A DNA stretch of 64,000 nt from Nonomuraea turkmeniaca (GCF_005889735.1 NZ_VCKY01000022.1:1-64000), one strand, 5' to 3'; positions 38,042 to 46,837 are shown, numbered from the stretch's first letter. The notes: generated by a model not told the origin, from the letters alone. Program-made: numbers and translations.

Positions 38042-39418
38042 ATGGAGCTCCGGATCAACCGGCGCGCTCTTGTCGGACTTGGCCTCGCCGCAGCGGTTGC
38101 CGCGTCGTCGTTGGCCGTGCTCCGTACCGACTCCGGCATCGCTTCCTCGCACCGCGAGGCTCCCATGATCGCGGGTGACCCGCAGCACGACAACACCGAC
38201 GTGTACGCGTTCGTCAGCCCCGACAAGCCCGACTCGGTGACCCTGCTGGCCAACTGGAACGGCTTCCAGGAGCCCAACGGCGGCCCCAACTTCTACCCGT
38301 GGAACACCCGCGCGCGGTACAACATCAAGATCGACAACGACGGTGACGCGAAGACCGACATCACCTACCAGTGGACGTTCCGCGACGAGGACAAGCGCGG
38401 CAACACCACGTTCCTGTACAACAACGGCCCCGTCACCTCGCTGAACGACCCCAACCTGCTCTTCCGCCAGCGCTACACGCTCAAGCGCATCACGCCGGGC
38501 GGCACCCAGACGCTGGTCTCCGACGGCATCGCCGCGCCGAGCAACGTCGGCCCGGCCTCCATGCCCGACTACGGCACCCTGCGCGCCCAGTCCATCAAGA
38601 ACCTGCCGAACGGCGGCAAGACCTTCGCCGGCCAGTCGGACGAGGCGTTCTTCCTGGACCTGCGCGTGTTCGACCTGCTCTACGGCGGCAACCTGTCCGA
38701 GGTCGGCCAGGACACCACCAGGGGCTACAACGTCAACACGATCGGCCTGCAGGTGCCCCAGAAGGACCTGGCGCTCAAGGGCGACCCCACGCGCAACCCG
38801 GTGATCGGCATCTGCTCGACGACCGACAAGTTCAACGGCAGCAGGTTCGTCCAGGTCTCGCGCCTGTGCAACCCGCTGGTGAACGAGGTCGTCTCGCCCG
38901 CCGGGCTCAAGGACGCCTACAACGCCCTGGACCCGTCGAAGGACGCCGACGTGGACGCGCTGGTCAAGCGGGTCACCGACCCCGAGGTCGCGAGGCTGCT
39001 CGAGGCCATCTACGGGATCAAGGCCCCCGCGACCCCGCGTAACGACCTGGTCGAGATCTTCCTGACCGGCATCGCCAAGCAGAACGGCCCGATCAAGGCC
39101 GACCTGAACTCGCAGGTGCTCAACAAGGACGCGGGCAAGCTGCGCCCCTCCGAGCAGTTGCGGCTCAACATGTCGATCCCGCCCTCCAAGGACCCGAACA
39201 GGCTCGGCGTCCTGGCCGGTGACCTGCAGGGCTTCCCGAACGGCCGCCGCCTCGGCGACGACGTCGTGGACATCGAGCTGCAGGCCGTGGCCGGCGCCGC
39301 GCAGTCCGGCAAGCTCGTGCCCGGCCTGACGGACAAGGTGGACAGGAACGACAAGCCGTTCGGGCAGTCGTTCCCGTACATCCCGCTGCCCAGCAACGTC
39401 GCTGTGAACCAGCGCTAG
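38042..39418 (+). CDS. DUF4331 family exported protein
   Basis: 458 aa from the ATG at 38042, after GAAAGGA. Signal sequence with a twin arginine (NRRALVGLGLAAAVAASS), so possibly Tat-exported. The mature part opens SSHREAPMIAGDPQHDNTDVYAFVSP, the DUF4331 hallmark (residues 37-62). The function of DUF4331 is not known. It is followed by a TPR protein and a NicO-like metal transporter in the same direction, which suggests a role linked to metal or stress handling at the cell surface; this is inference. Confidence 0.85.
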   Translation: MELRINRRALVGLGLAAAVAASSLAVLRTDSGIASSHREAPMIAGDPQHDNTDVYAFVSPDKPDSVTLLANWNGFQEPNGGPNFYPWNTRARYNIKIDNDGDAKTDITYQWTFRDEDKRGNTTFLYNNGPVTSLNDPNLLFRQRYTLKRITPGGTQTLVSDGIAAPSNVGPASMPDYGTLRAQSIKNLPNGGKTFAGQSDEAFFLDLRVFDLLYGGNLSEVGQDTTRGYNVNTIGLQVPQKDLALKGDPTRNPVIGICSTTDKFNGSRFVQVSRLCNPLVNEVVSPAGLKDAYNALDPSKDADVDALVKRVTDPEVARLLEAIYGIKAPATPRNDLVEIFLTGIAKQNGPIKADLNSQVLNKDAGKLRPSEQLRLNMSIPPSKDPNRLGVLAGDLQGFPNGRRLGDDVVDIELQAVAGAAQSGKLVPGLTDKVDRNDKPFGQSFPYIPLPSNVAVNQR

Positions 39419-39422
39419 ACCC

Positions 39423-39459
39423 GACCGGCCGGTTCCCTCTCTCTCCGAACCGGCCGGTC
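39423..39459. terminator. Perfect 13-bp hairpin after the DUF4331 gene
   Basis: GACCGGCCGGTTC/GAACCGGCCGGTC with an 11-nt pyrimidine-rich loop, 5 bp after the stop codon. No T-run follows; GC-rich stems of this kind often end or process actinomycete transcripts. First of three consecutive hairpins. Confidence 0.65.
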
Positions 39460-39465
39460 CACCCC

Positions 39466-39546
39466 GGCGGCAGACTCCCGTCTCCCATCGTCTGCCGCCA
39501 CAGAGAGGGCCGGCCGGCCGTGCTCCCCGTCACGGCCGGCCGGCCC
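39466..39546. repeat. Two further perfect hairpins upstream of the TPR gene
   Basis: GGCGGCAGAC/GTCTGCCGCC (39466-39499, 14-nt loop) and GGGCCGGCCGGCCGTG/CACGGCCGGCCGGCCC (39507-39546, 8-nt loop). With the hairpin at 39423-39459 they fill almost all of the 153-bp gap, so an mRNA crossing it would be highly folded. Confidence 0.75.
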
Positions 39547-39571
39547 GACATCCAGCTCTGGAGCCTTCGAC

Positions 39572-40774
39572 ATGCGCACCCTCGCGACATTCGCCGGATT
39601 CGCCCTCATCGGGGCAATGATCTTTACGATCGTCTCCTTCTCCGTGACGCCCGCGCCCGAGCCTGCCGCGGCGGCCAAGCCCTACACCGAGACCCTCCAG
39701 GAGCGGCTCAAGCGCCTGCCCGGCGATTACCGGGGCTGGGCGGAGCTCGCCTCCCAGTACGTGGACCAGGCCAGGATCACCGGCGACCCGTCGTACTACG
39801 CCAAGGCCGAGGGCGCGCTCGACACCGCCGCCAAGCTGAGGGCCGGCGACGACGCGGTGCTCGCGGGCCAGGCCGCCCTGGCGGCGGGCCGCCACGAGTT
39901 CTCCGACGCGGTACGGCTGGCCCAGCGTGCTCTCGACGCCAACCCGTACTCGGCCGCGGCCTACGGCGTGCTGGCGGACGCCAAGACCCAGCTCGGGGAC
40001 CTGCGCGGCGCCGAGCGGGCGGTGGCCAAGATGCTGGACCTGCGCCCGGGGGTGGCGGCGTTCGCCCGCGCCTCGTACGCCGCCGAGCTGCGCGGCGACG
40101 TGGACGGTGCCCGCAAGTACCTGGAGTACGCGCACAAGGACGCGTGGCTGCCCGCCGACGTCGCCTACGCCCGCTACTACCTGGGCGAGCTGGCGCTTCA
40201 CTCCGGCGATCTGGCCACCGCGAACGACTGGTACACCAAGGCCCTGCAGGCCTACCCCGCCTACACGCCGGCCCTCGCGGGCCAGGCCAAGGCGGCGGCG
40301 CTCGGCGGCCGCCTGACCGAGGCGCTCGGCATCTACGAGCGGGTGGTCGAACGGCTCCCGCTCCCCCAATACCTCATCGAGCAGGGCGAGACCCAGCTCA
40401 AGGCCGGGCAGCAGCCTGACTGGACGCTGCTCAAGGCACAGCGGCGACTCTTCGAGTCCGCGGGCGTGCGGGACCACCTGACGTGGGCCGAGTTCGAGTC
40501 CGACCACGGGGACCCGCAGCAGGCCGTGAAGCACGCCAGGGCCGAGTACGACCGCAACTCCAACCCCGTCGCCGCCGACGCCCTCGCCTGGTCCCTGTAC
40601 AAGGCGGGCCAGCCGGAGGAGGCGCTGCCGTACGCGAAGAAGGCCACCTCCACCGGCTGGCGGAACCCGCTGCTCAGCTATCACCGCGCCAAGATCGAGC
40701 AGGCTCTCGGCCGCTCGATGCGCATCGACCCCGGCTTCGATCCGTCACTGTCCGCCCTCGCGAGGTTCTCATGA
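39572..40774 (+). CDS. TPR-repeat membrane-anchored protein
   Basis: 400 aa. One N-terminal TM helix (FAGFALIGAMIFTIVSFSV) and an external or membrane-facing array of TPR-like helical pairs: WAELASQYVDQA, ALAAGRHEFSDAVRLAQRALD, AYGVLADAKTQLGDL, YLGELALHSGDLATANDWYTKAL and others up to the C-terminus. Probably a scaffold for protein contacts. It sits between the DUF4331 and NicO genes and shares an ATGA overlap with the latter. Confidence 0.82.
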   Translation: MRTLATFAGFALIGAMIFTIVSFSVTPAPEPAAAAKPYTETLQERLKRLPGDYRGWAELASQYVDQARITGDPSYYAKAEGALDTAAKLRAGDDAVLAGQAALAAGRHEFSDAVRLAQRALDANPYSAAAYGVLADAKTQLGDLRGAERAVAKMLDLRPGVAAFARASYAAELRGDVDGARKYLEYAHKDAWLPADVAYARYYLGELALHSGDLATANDWYTKALQAYPAYTPALAGQAKAAALGGRLTEALGIYERVVERLPLPQYLIEQGETQLKAGQQPDWTLLKAQRRLFESAGVRDHLTWAEFESDHGDPQQAVKHARAEYDRNSNPVAADALAWSLYKAGQPEEALPYAKKATSTGWRNPLLSYHRAKIEQALGRSMRIDPGFDPSLSALARFS

Positions 40775-42279
40775 GACCGGTCCGGCTCGGCCTGCTGTCC
40801 GCCGTGGCGGCCCTGCTGCTGTCCCTGTGCGCGGGCGTCCTGCTGCCCGGCGCGGCCCAGGCGTCGTCGTCACACCCGATGGGCAAGTTCACCGTCAACC
40901 ACTACAACGGCCTGCGGATCACCCCCTCCGAGGTGCGCAACCTCGCCGTCGTGGACCTGGCCGAGCTGCCGACCCTGCAGGCCAAGCCGCAGGTGAACGC
41001 CGGGTACGCGGCCCGCCGCTGCGCCGCGCTCGCCGCTGCCCAGCGGCTCGTGGTCGCGGGCAGGGCGGTGCCGTGGCGGGTGGCGGGCTCCGAGTTCGCC
41101 TACGCGCCCGGCGAAGGGGGTCTCGAGATCAGCCGGCTGACCTGCCGGCTCGTCGCCGCGGTCCGCGCTTCGGGTGCCGTGGAGTTCAACGACGGGTTCG
41201 AGCAGGACAGGATCGGCTGGCGGGAGATCACCGCCGTCGGGGACGGGGTGCGCCTGACGCGCTCGTCGGTGCCAGCCGTGAGCGTGAGTCGGGAGCTGCG
41301 GGCGTACCCGGACGACCTGCTGTCCGACCCGCTCGACCAGCGCACGGCCACGCTGACCGTGTCCCGCCTGGGCGCTGGCCTGTCGGCCCCGGGCGCCTCG
41401 GACGGCGGCGGTGGCGCGGCCGTGCCCGGTGGAGTCGAGATCGGCAGGCCCATCGGCGACGCGCTGACCGCCCTGGACCGGACGTTCACCCAACTGGTCG
41501 GCTCGGACTCGCTGACGGTGCCGCTCGGACTGCTGGCCGTCGGGCTGGCCGTGGTGCTGGGCGCCGGGCACGCGCTGATCCCCGGGCACGGCAAGACCAT
41601 CATGGCCGCGTACCTGGCCGGGCGGCGCGGCCGTCCGCGCGACGCGGTCGTGGTGGGCGCGACGGTGACGGCCACGCACACGGTCGGGGTGCTGGTGGTG
41701 GGGTTGCTGCTGACCGTGTTCACGGCGCTGGCCGGGGAGTCGGTGCTGGCCTGGCTGGGCGTGGCCAGCGGCGCCTTGATCGCCGTCATCGGCCTCCGCC
41801 TCCTCCTGAACGCCCGCCACGGCACCCTCCACGGCCACAGTCATGGCCACGGGCACGGCCACGGCCACGGCCACGGCCACGAGCACGGCCACGAGCACGA
41901 GCACCCGGACAAGCACGAACACGAGCACGAGCACGCGGTCGAGGGTCGGGGCAAGCGACGGCGCGCCGGACTTGTCGGACTCGGCGTGGCCGGCGGCCTC
42001 GTCCCCAGCCCATCAGCCTTGATCGTCCTCCTCGGCGCGATCGCTCTCGGCCGCACCTGGTTCGGCGTGGCGCTGGTGACCGCCTACGGCATCGGCATGG
42101 CCGCGACTCTCACCATCACCGGCCTGCTCCTGGTCAAGCTGGTGGACCGCCTGGAACAACGTGCCTCAGCCGGCCGCCGCCTGGCCGCCAAGGTGTCCGG
42201 CCTGGCCCCGCTCGGCACGGCCACGATGGTCGTGCTCCTGGGCACGGGGCTCGTCCTCCGCTCGGTCATCGCCCTCTAG
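40771..42279 (+). CDS. NicO/RcnA-like nickel-cobalt transporter with His-rich loop
   Basis: 502 aa. Signal peptide, an external N-terminal domain of about 200 residues (starting SSHPMGKFTVNHYNG), then six TM helices of the NicO family with the motif GAGHALIPGHGKT and ATHTVGV. A cytoplasmic loop near residues 350-390 is almost only His with Gly, Ser or Glu (HGHSHGHGHGHGHGH, HEHEHPDKHEHEHEH), which should bind Ni or Co ions. RcnA-like members export nickel and cobalt, while others import; direction is not certain here. Coupled by ATGA to the TPR gene. Confidence 0.85.
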   Translation: MRPVRLGLLSAVAALLLSLCAGVLLPGAAQASSSHPMGKFTVNHYNGLRITPSEVRNLAVVDLAELPTLQAKPQVNAGYAARRCAALAAAQRLVVAGRAVPWRVAGSEFAYAPGEGGLEISRLTCRLVAAVRASGAVEFNDGFEQDRIGWREITAVGDGVRLTRSSVPAVSVSRELRAYPDDLLSDPLDQRTATLTVSRLGAGLSAPGASDGGGGAAVPGGVEIGRPIGDALTALDRTFTQLVGSDSLTVPLGLLAVGLAVVLGAGHALIPGHGKTIMAAYLAGRRGRPRDAVVVGATVTATHTVGVLVVGLLLTVFTALAGESVLAWLGVASGALIAVIGLRLLLNARHGTLHGHSHGHGHGHGHGHGHEHGHEHEHPDKHEHEHEHAVEGRGKRRRAGLVGLGVAGGLVPSPSALIVLLGAIALGRTWFGVALVTAYGIGMAATLTITGLLLVKLVDRLEQRASAGRRLAAKVSGLAPLGTATMVVLLGTGLVLRSVIAL

Positions 42280-42301
42280 CGTGAGGGCCGCCTCCGGCCT
42301 A

Positions 42302-42335
42302 TAGTCATGTCCATGACTAATCATGGGCATGACTA
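42302..42335. promoter_or_regulatory. Double palindrome before PadR regulator
   Basis: TAGTCATGTCCATGACTA (42302-42319, perfect TAGTCATG/CATGACTA arms) and TAATCATGGGCATGACTA (42318-42335) share two bases and have a 16-bp period. They end 4 bp before the PadR start, so binding would block its own transcription or translation start region. Confidence 0.7.
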
Positions 42336-42339
42336 GCCT

Positions 42340-42915
42340 ATGGCCCTCCGACACGCCGTCCTCGCGGCCCTGCTCGACGGCCAGTACAGCGGCTACCAGC
42401 TCACCAAGATCTTCGACGTCGGCGTCTCCAACTTCTGGTACGCCGCCCCGCAGCAGCTCTACGCCGAGCTGACCAAGCTCGAAGCCGAAGGCCTGGTGAC
42501 CGGCCGGGAGGTCGTCCAGCAAGGACGCCCCAACAAGCGAGTGTTCAAGGTCACCGACGCCGGCGTCGCGGAGCTGGCGTCCTTCGCCGCGGCACCGGCC
42601 AAGCCGTTGCTCATTCGCGAGGACCTGGCCGTCAAGGTCCACGCCGTGGACGTGCTCGACCCGGCTCCGGTGATCGCGCAACTCCAGGAGCGGGCCGAGC
42701 AGGCCGCCGCCAAACTGGCGTCCTTCGAGCAGACCCTGGTGCGCCTGCGCGGCGACCGGGACGAGGCGACGTTCCTGCGAGAAGGGGGCCGCATCGGCCC
42801 CTACCTGTCCTGCCTGGCCGGATGCCGGCTGGAGCGGGAGATGCGCGATTGGTGCCTGCAGACCGCGCGGACGCTGAGCGAGCGCGCCGCCCACGCCGGA
42901 AGGACGACCTCATGA
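42340..42915 (+). CDS. PadR family transcriptional regulator (Vir-type)
   Basis: 191 aa. PadR winged helix (HAVLAALLDGQYSGYQLTKIFD, then PQQLYAELTKLEAEGLV and a basic wing VVQQGRPNKRVFKVT) with a C-terminal Vir-type helical domain. It overlaps the SGNH hydrolase start by 4 bases and so is probably in one operon with it, controlled by the two palindromes just upstream. Confidence 0.88.
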   Translation: MALRHAVLAALLDGQYSGYQLTKIFDVGVSNFWYAAPQQLYAELTKLEAEGLVTGREVVQQGRPNKRVFKVTDAGVAELASFAAAPAKPLLIREDLAVKVHAVDVLDPAPVIAQLQERAEQAAAKLASFEQTLVRLRGDRDEATFLREGGRIGPYLSCLAGCRLEREMRDWCLQTARTLSERAAHAGRTTS

Positions 42916-43715
42916 CCTACAGCCGATACGTCGCGCTCGGCGACAGCCAGACCGAGGGCCTGGGCGACGGCGACGACGTCCGCGGCCACCGCGGCTGGGC
43001 CGACCGCGTCGCCGAGCACCTGGCCCGCGCCAATCCCGAGTTGCTCTACGCCAACCTCGCCGTCCGCGGCCGCCGGGCCGCCCAGATCCGCGACGAGCAG
43101 TTGCCGGCCGCCCTGGAGCTGCGCCCCGACCTGGCCACGGTCATGGCGGGCATGAACGACGTGACCCGACCCGGCTTCGACCCCGCCGCGGTGGCCGGCG
43201 TGGTCGAGGACATGTTCGCCGCCCTGACCGGCGCCGGGGCCCACGTGGTCACCGTGACCTTCCCCGACATCTCCAGAATCACGCCGCTGGCCCGGCCGCT
43301 CGTGCCCAGGTTGCTCGACTTCAACGACCGCATCCGCACGGCCGCCGCCCGTCACGGGGTCACGCTGATCGACACCTTCCCGCTGGCGTACATCGCCGAC
43401 GCCAGGATGTGGAGCTTCGATCGGCTGCACGCGAGCCCGGCCGGCCATGCCAGGTTCGCCGACGCCGTGGCGCACGCCCTGGGGTTGCCGGGCAGCGACG
43501 ACACCTGGATGGCTCCGCTGCCCCCGCTGCCCACGCCGCCCGCCTGGCGGCTGGCGGCGACGGAGGCGCGGTGGCTGGCGGCGTATCTGGGCCCGTGGTT
43601 CGGCCGCCGTCTCCGCGGCCGCTCCTCAGGCGACGGCCGCACCGCCAAGCGCCCCCTGCTCACACCGGTGATCCGCGAAGATCAGTCGATATCGGGCACG
43701 TCCTCAGCCTCGTAG
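42912..43715 (+). CDS. SGNH/GDSL hydrolase
   Basis: 267 aa without a signal peptide. Block I VALGDSQTEG, Gly block, block III GMNDVTRPG and block V DRLHASPAGH, which gives Ser-Asp-His. It should hydrolyse an ester or acyl group in the cytoplasm. Linked by ATGA overlap to the PadR gene, suggesting its substrate or product is sensed by that regulator. Confidence 0.88.
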   Translation: MTYSRYVALGDSQTEGLGDGDDVRGHRGWADRVAEHLARANPELLYANLAVRGRRAAQIRDEQLPAALELRPDLATVMAGMNDVTRPGFDPAAVAGVVEDMFAALTGAGAHVVTVTFPDISRITPLARPLVPRLLDFNDRIRTAAARHGVTLIDTFPLAYIADARMWSFDRLHASPAGHARFADAVAHALGLPGSDDTWMAPLPPLPTPPAWRLAATEARWLAAYLGPWFGRRLRGRSSGDGRTAKRPLLTPVIREDQSISGTSSAS

Positions 43716-43857
43716 TCGACGTCGCCGTCGTCCGCTGCCCGGGCGACACCGCATGCGGCAGAGGCACAGCGCCCTCAGCCGGGCTGGGGAGGTCGTCCAG
43801 GGAATCGGGGACTTCTCCATCAGCCCCGCGTACCAGGAAGGAAGCGCCGTACCTCAA
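43682..43857 (-). pseudogene. Possible small frameshifted gene downstream of the membrane protein
   Basis: A TTG at 43857 overlaps the stop of the membrane protein gene (TTGA). It opens a frame with protein-like content (RYGASFLVRGADGEVPDSLDD), and a second frame, offset by -1 and starting near 43730, ends in the acidic tail ADDGDVDYEAEDVPDID before a stop at 43682. Joining the two gives a plausible acidic protein of about 58 aa. The shift could be a lost base. No family was recognised, and it overlaps the convergent hydrolase gene. Confidence 0.3.
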
Positions 43858-44609
43858 CTATGCCGACGGCCACGTCGTGTGGAAGGCAGATCGTGACGCC
43901 CGGAGAGAAACTCCTGGAAGGCGATCTTGGCCCGGATCACCGGCCTCCGCCACCTCTCCTCACGATGGATCGCCCGCGCCATCTTGCGCGGCGACTTCTT
44001 GGCGAAGAACAAGTGCGCCCACGGCGACCCGGGCCGCGCCAGGCGGATCGCCCCGACCAGCAGCATGGGAGGTACGAACAGCCCCGCCATGCCCGTCCAG
44101 ATCTTCCCCTTCAGCAGTGTGATCACCGCCAGCACCAGGTTGGCGATGATCAGCGCGGTGGGATTGACCCAGGTGCCGTAGTCCCATATCAACGGACGCA
44201 GGCCGATAAGCAGCAGGCCGGTCACGGCGACGGCGATGAAGACCGCGTCGACCGACGTGCGCCCTTCCTCCTCCCAGTACACATCGTGCAAGTGCAGGAT
44301 CAGCGCGAACTCGTCCAGCACCAGCGCGGACCCGACACCGAACACGCAGGCCGCGACCACGTACCCCGCCTGCGAGGCGGACGACACGATGAGCCCGGTC
44401 ACGCCGCCGATCAGCATCAGGATGACGCCGAACACGACGTGGTGGATGTGCATCTCCCCCACGTTCACGTTGCGGAACCAGCCGACCTTCGCCCTGATCA
44501 GGCGCACGTTGATGCGCGTGGCGATGAAGGCAACGATGAGCGTGACGAAGTAACAGAACAGCGGCAGCCGTCCTGTGGCGACGATGTCGTGCTGAAACCA
44601 ATCCCCCAT
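43854..44609 (-). CDS. Conserved integral membrane protein
   Basis: 251 aa with six to seven TM helices and a basic cytoplasmic tail. Conserved polar motifs lie between helices: GEMHIHHVVFGV near residue 50 and LDEFALILHLHDVYWEEEGRTSVDA near 100-124. The His/Asp/Glu content suggests a metal site, but no catalytic function is known for the family. Widespread in actinomycetes as an unnamed membrane protein. Confidence 0.75.
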   Translation of the reverse strand: MGDWFQHDIVATGRLPLFCYFVTLIVAFIATRINVRLIRAKVGWFRNVNVGEMHIHHVVFGVILMLIGGVTGLIVSSASQAGYVVAACVFGVGSALVLDEFALILHLHDVYWEEEGRTSVDAVFIAVAVTGLLLIGLRPLIWDYGTWVNPTALIIANLVLAVITLLKGKIWTGMAGLFVPPMLLVGAIRLARPGSPWAHLFFAKKSPRKMARAIHREERWRRPVIRAKIAFQEFLSGRHDLPSTRRGRRHS

Positions 44610-44649
44610 GACTTAGGAACGATGGTACGAGGCGCTTGCCGGGATCGCG

Positions 44650-45396
44650 TCAGGAGAGGAACCCTCGCAGAAGGGCGGCGGTGCCCTCCAGGTGCTCGGT
44701 CATGGCCCGGCGCGCCGCGTCTGGGTCGCCGGCCAGGATGGCGTCCACGATGGCCTGGTGCTGGACGGCGGCGTGGTCCAGGTTGACCTGGAGCATCGGG
44801 ATGGCGTTCAGCAGGTCGCTCACCCGGGACCGCGCGTCGGCGCAGGTCGTGGCCAGCAGGGTCGAGCCCGTCAGCTCGGCGATGGACAGGTGGAAGGCCG
44901 TGTCGAGGCGGCGGTAGTCCTCCAGGGACGCCTCGTTCAGCTCCGACAACCTGCGGAGCAGGTCGGCCCGCTTCTCGCCGGTCAGCCCCGAGGCGGCCAG
45001 GACCTGGGCCGCGCCGCACTCCACGGCCAGCCGGAACGTCAGCGCGTCGGCGAGGTCGTCCACGCCCATTTCCGCCACGGCCTGCCGGAGGTCGCCCGCG
45101 TCGGGCTTGGGCGGCTCGTACGTGACGAAGGCCCCTCCATACCGCCCCCGCCGTACATCCAGGTAGCCCGCGTCCGACAGGGCGCGGATCGCCTCGCGGA
45201 GGGTCACCCTGCTGATGCCGAGCCGTACGGCCAGCTCGCGCTCCGCCGGCAGCTTGTCGCCCGGCGCCACCACGCCCAGCTTGATGGCCTGGAGCAGCCG
45301 TTCCACGGTCTCCTCGAAGGCGTTGCCCGCCCTGACCGGGCGCAACACCGTCATCAAACGCGCCGACTCGTCCAACGTGTCCTCAGGTCTTGACAA
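44650..45396 (-). CDS. FadR-type GntR family regulator
   Basis: 248 aa from a TTG at 45396; an ATG at 45354 is an alternative. N-terminal GntR winged helix (GDKLPAERELAVRLGISRVTLREAIRALSDAGYL) and FCD ligand domain with metal-type histidines (AFHLSIAE, HQAIVDAI, HLEGT). Divergent from the glutamine synthetase-like operon and most likely its repressor. A small dyad GTCTGAGAC lies at 45421-45429 in the shared gap. Confidence 0.87.
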   Translation of the reverse strand: MSRPEDTLDESARLMTVLRPVRAGNAFEETVERLLQAIKLGVVAPGDKLPAERELAVRLGISRVTLREAIRALSDAGYLDVRRGRYGGAFVTYEPPKPDAGDLRQAVAEMGVDDLADALTFRLAVECGAAQVLAASGLTGEKRADLLRRLSELNEASLEDYRRLDTAFHLSIAELTGSTLLATTCADARSRVSDLLNAIPMLQVNLDHAAVQHQAIVDAILAGDPDAARRAMTEHLEGTAALLRGFLS

Positions 45397-45420
45397 GCGA
45401 TCCCGGCATGCACATCAATG

Positions 45421-45429
45421 GTCTGAGAC
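45421..45429. promoter_or_regulatory. Candidate FadR-type operator
   Basis: ATGGTCTGAGACTAG contains the dyad GTCT-G-AGAC. It lies in the 82-bp gap between the divergent regulator and glutamine synthetase-like gene, where a GntR/FadR site is expected. Short and single, so tentative. Confidence 0.35.
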
Positions 45430-45478
45430 TAGCCCAATCAACGGGAAAGCGCGCTAGGCCAGATCGGAGCGACGTCAC

Positions 45479-46837
45479 GTGAGCGAAGGGTTCCTGAGCG
45501 TCGGAGAGCTGCGTGACGAGGTGGCCGCCGGGCGGATCGACACCGTGCTGCTGGCGATCGCCGACATGCAGGGCCGGTTGCAGGGCAAGAGGTTGTCGGC
45601 GCGCTACTTTCTCGACGAGGTGCTGCACCACGGCTCCGAGGGCTGCAACTACCTGCTCGCGGTGGACGTGGACATGAACACCGTCGCCGGGTACGCGATG
45701 TCGTCCTGGGACCGCGGGTACGGCGACTTCGTGATGAAGCCGGACCTGGCGACGCTGCGCCGGGTGCCGTGGCAGGAGGGGACCGCGATGCTGATGGCGG
45801 ACCTGGCGTGGGAGGGCGGCGGCGACGTGACCGCCTCGCCCCGCCAGATCCTGCGCAAGCAGCTGACCCGCCTGGCCGAGCGCGGCCTGGCCGCGTACGT
45901 GGGCACGGAGCTGGAGTTCTGCGTCTACGAGGACAGCTACGAGGACGCCTGGAAGCGCGCCTATCGCGACATGTCGCCCGCGAACCTCTACAACGTCGAC
46001 TACTCCCTCCTCGGCACCGCCCGCATCGAGCCGCTCCTGCGCCGCATCAGGCGGAGCATGGAAGGCGCCGGCCTGTACGTCGAGTCCGCCAAGGGCGAGT
46101 GCAACCTGGGCCAGCACGAGATCGCCTTCCGCTACGACGAGGCGCTCAAGACCTGCGACAACCACGCCATCTACAAGAACGGCGCGAAGGAGATCGCCGC
46201 CCAGGACGGCAAGTCGATCACCTTCATGGCCAAGCCGAACCAGCGCGAGGGCAATTCCTGCCATATCCACATCTCGCTGCGCACTGTGGATGGCGACCCG
46301 GTGATGGCGGGCGAAGGGCCGTACGGGCTCTCGCCGCTCGGCGCCCGCTTCATCGCCGGCCAGCAGGCCTGCCTGCGCGAGCTCACCCTCCTGTACGCCC
46401 CCAACATCAACTCCTACAAGCGCTACGTGCCCGGCAGTTTCGCCCCCACGGCCGTCAAGTGGGGCGTCGACAACCGCACCTGCGCGCTGCGCCTCGTCGG
46501 CCACGGCCTGTCGCTGCGTGTGGAGAACCGCGTGCCCGGCGGCGACGTCAACCCTTACCTGGCGGTGTCGGCGCTGATCGCGGCCGGGTTGTACGGGATC
46601 GACAACGAGCTGCCGCTGGAGGACGCGTTCGAGGGCAACGCCTACACCTCCGGAGCCGAGACCGTGCCGCACACGTTGCGCGACGCGCTGGCCCTGTTCG
46701 AGGGGTCGAAGCTGGCCCGCGTGGCGTTCGGCGAGGACGTGGTCGAGCACTACGCGAACAACGCACGGGTAGAACTGGCCGCGTTCGACGCGGCGGTGAC
46801 GGATTGGGAGTTGTTCCGCGGGTTTGAACGGATGTGA
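45479..46837 (+). CDS. Glutamine synthetase-like gamma-glutamyl amide ligase
   Basis: 452 aa, GTG start. GS-like catalytic domain with metal site ELEFCVYED, KGECNLGQHE, the HIHISL ATP segment and NSYKRYVPGSFAP. It lacks the adenylylation tyrosine of true GlnA, and its neighbours are an aldehyde dehydrogenase, an SDR and a PuuD-type hydrolase. This is the gene set of gamma-glutamylated amine breakdown (PuuA or GlnA3/GlnA4 relatives). It should join glutamate to a polyamine, ethanolamine or similar amine. The amine is not readable from sequence. Confidence 0.85.
   Translation: MSEGFLSVGELRDEVAAGRIDTVLLAIADMQGRLQGKRLSARYFLDEVLHHGSEGCNYLLAVDVDMNTVAGYAMSSWDRGYGDFVMKPDLATLRRVPWQEGTAMLMADLAWEGGGDVTASPRQILRKQLTRLAERGLAAYVGTELEFCVYEDSYEDAWKRAYRDMSPANLYNVDYSLLGTARIEPLLRRIRRSMEGAGLYVESAKGECNLGQHEIAFRYDEALKTCDNHAIYKNGAKEIAAQDGKSITFMAKPNQREGNSCHIHISLRTVDGDPVMAGEGPYGLSPLGARFIAGQQACLRELTLLYAPNINSYKRYVPGSFAPTAVKWGVDNRTCALRLVGHGLSLRVENRVPGGDVNPYLAVSALIAAGLYGIDNELPLEDAFEGNAYTSGAETVPHTLRDALALFEGSKLARVAFGEDVVEHYANNARVELAAFDAAVTDWELFRGFERM

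Noticed and set aside
41840-41935. Short CAC/GGC-rich DNA repeat
   Set aside because: It is the coding sequence of the His-rich loop in the NicO-like transporter.
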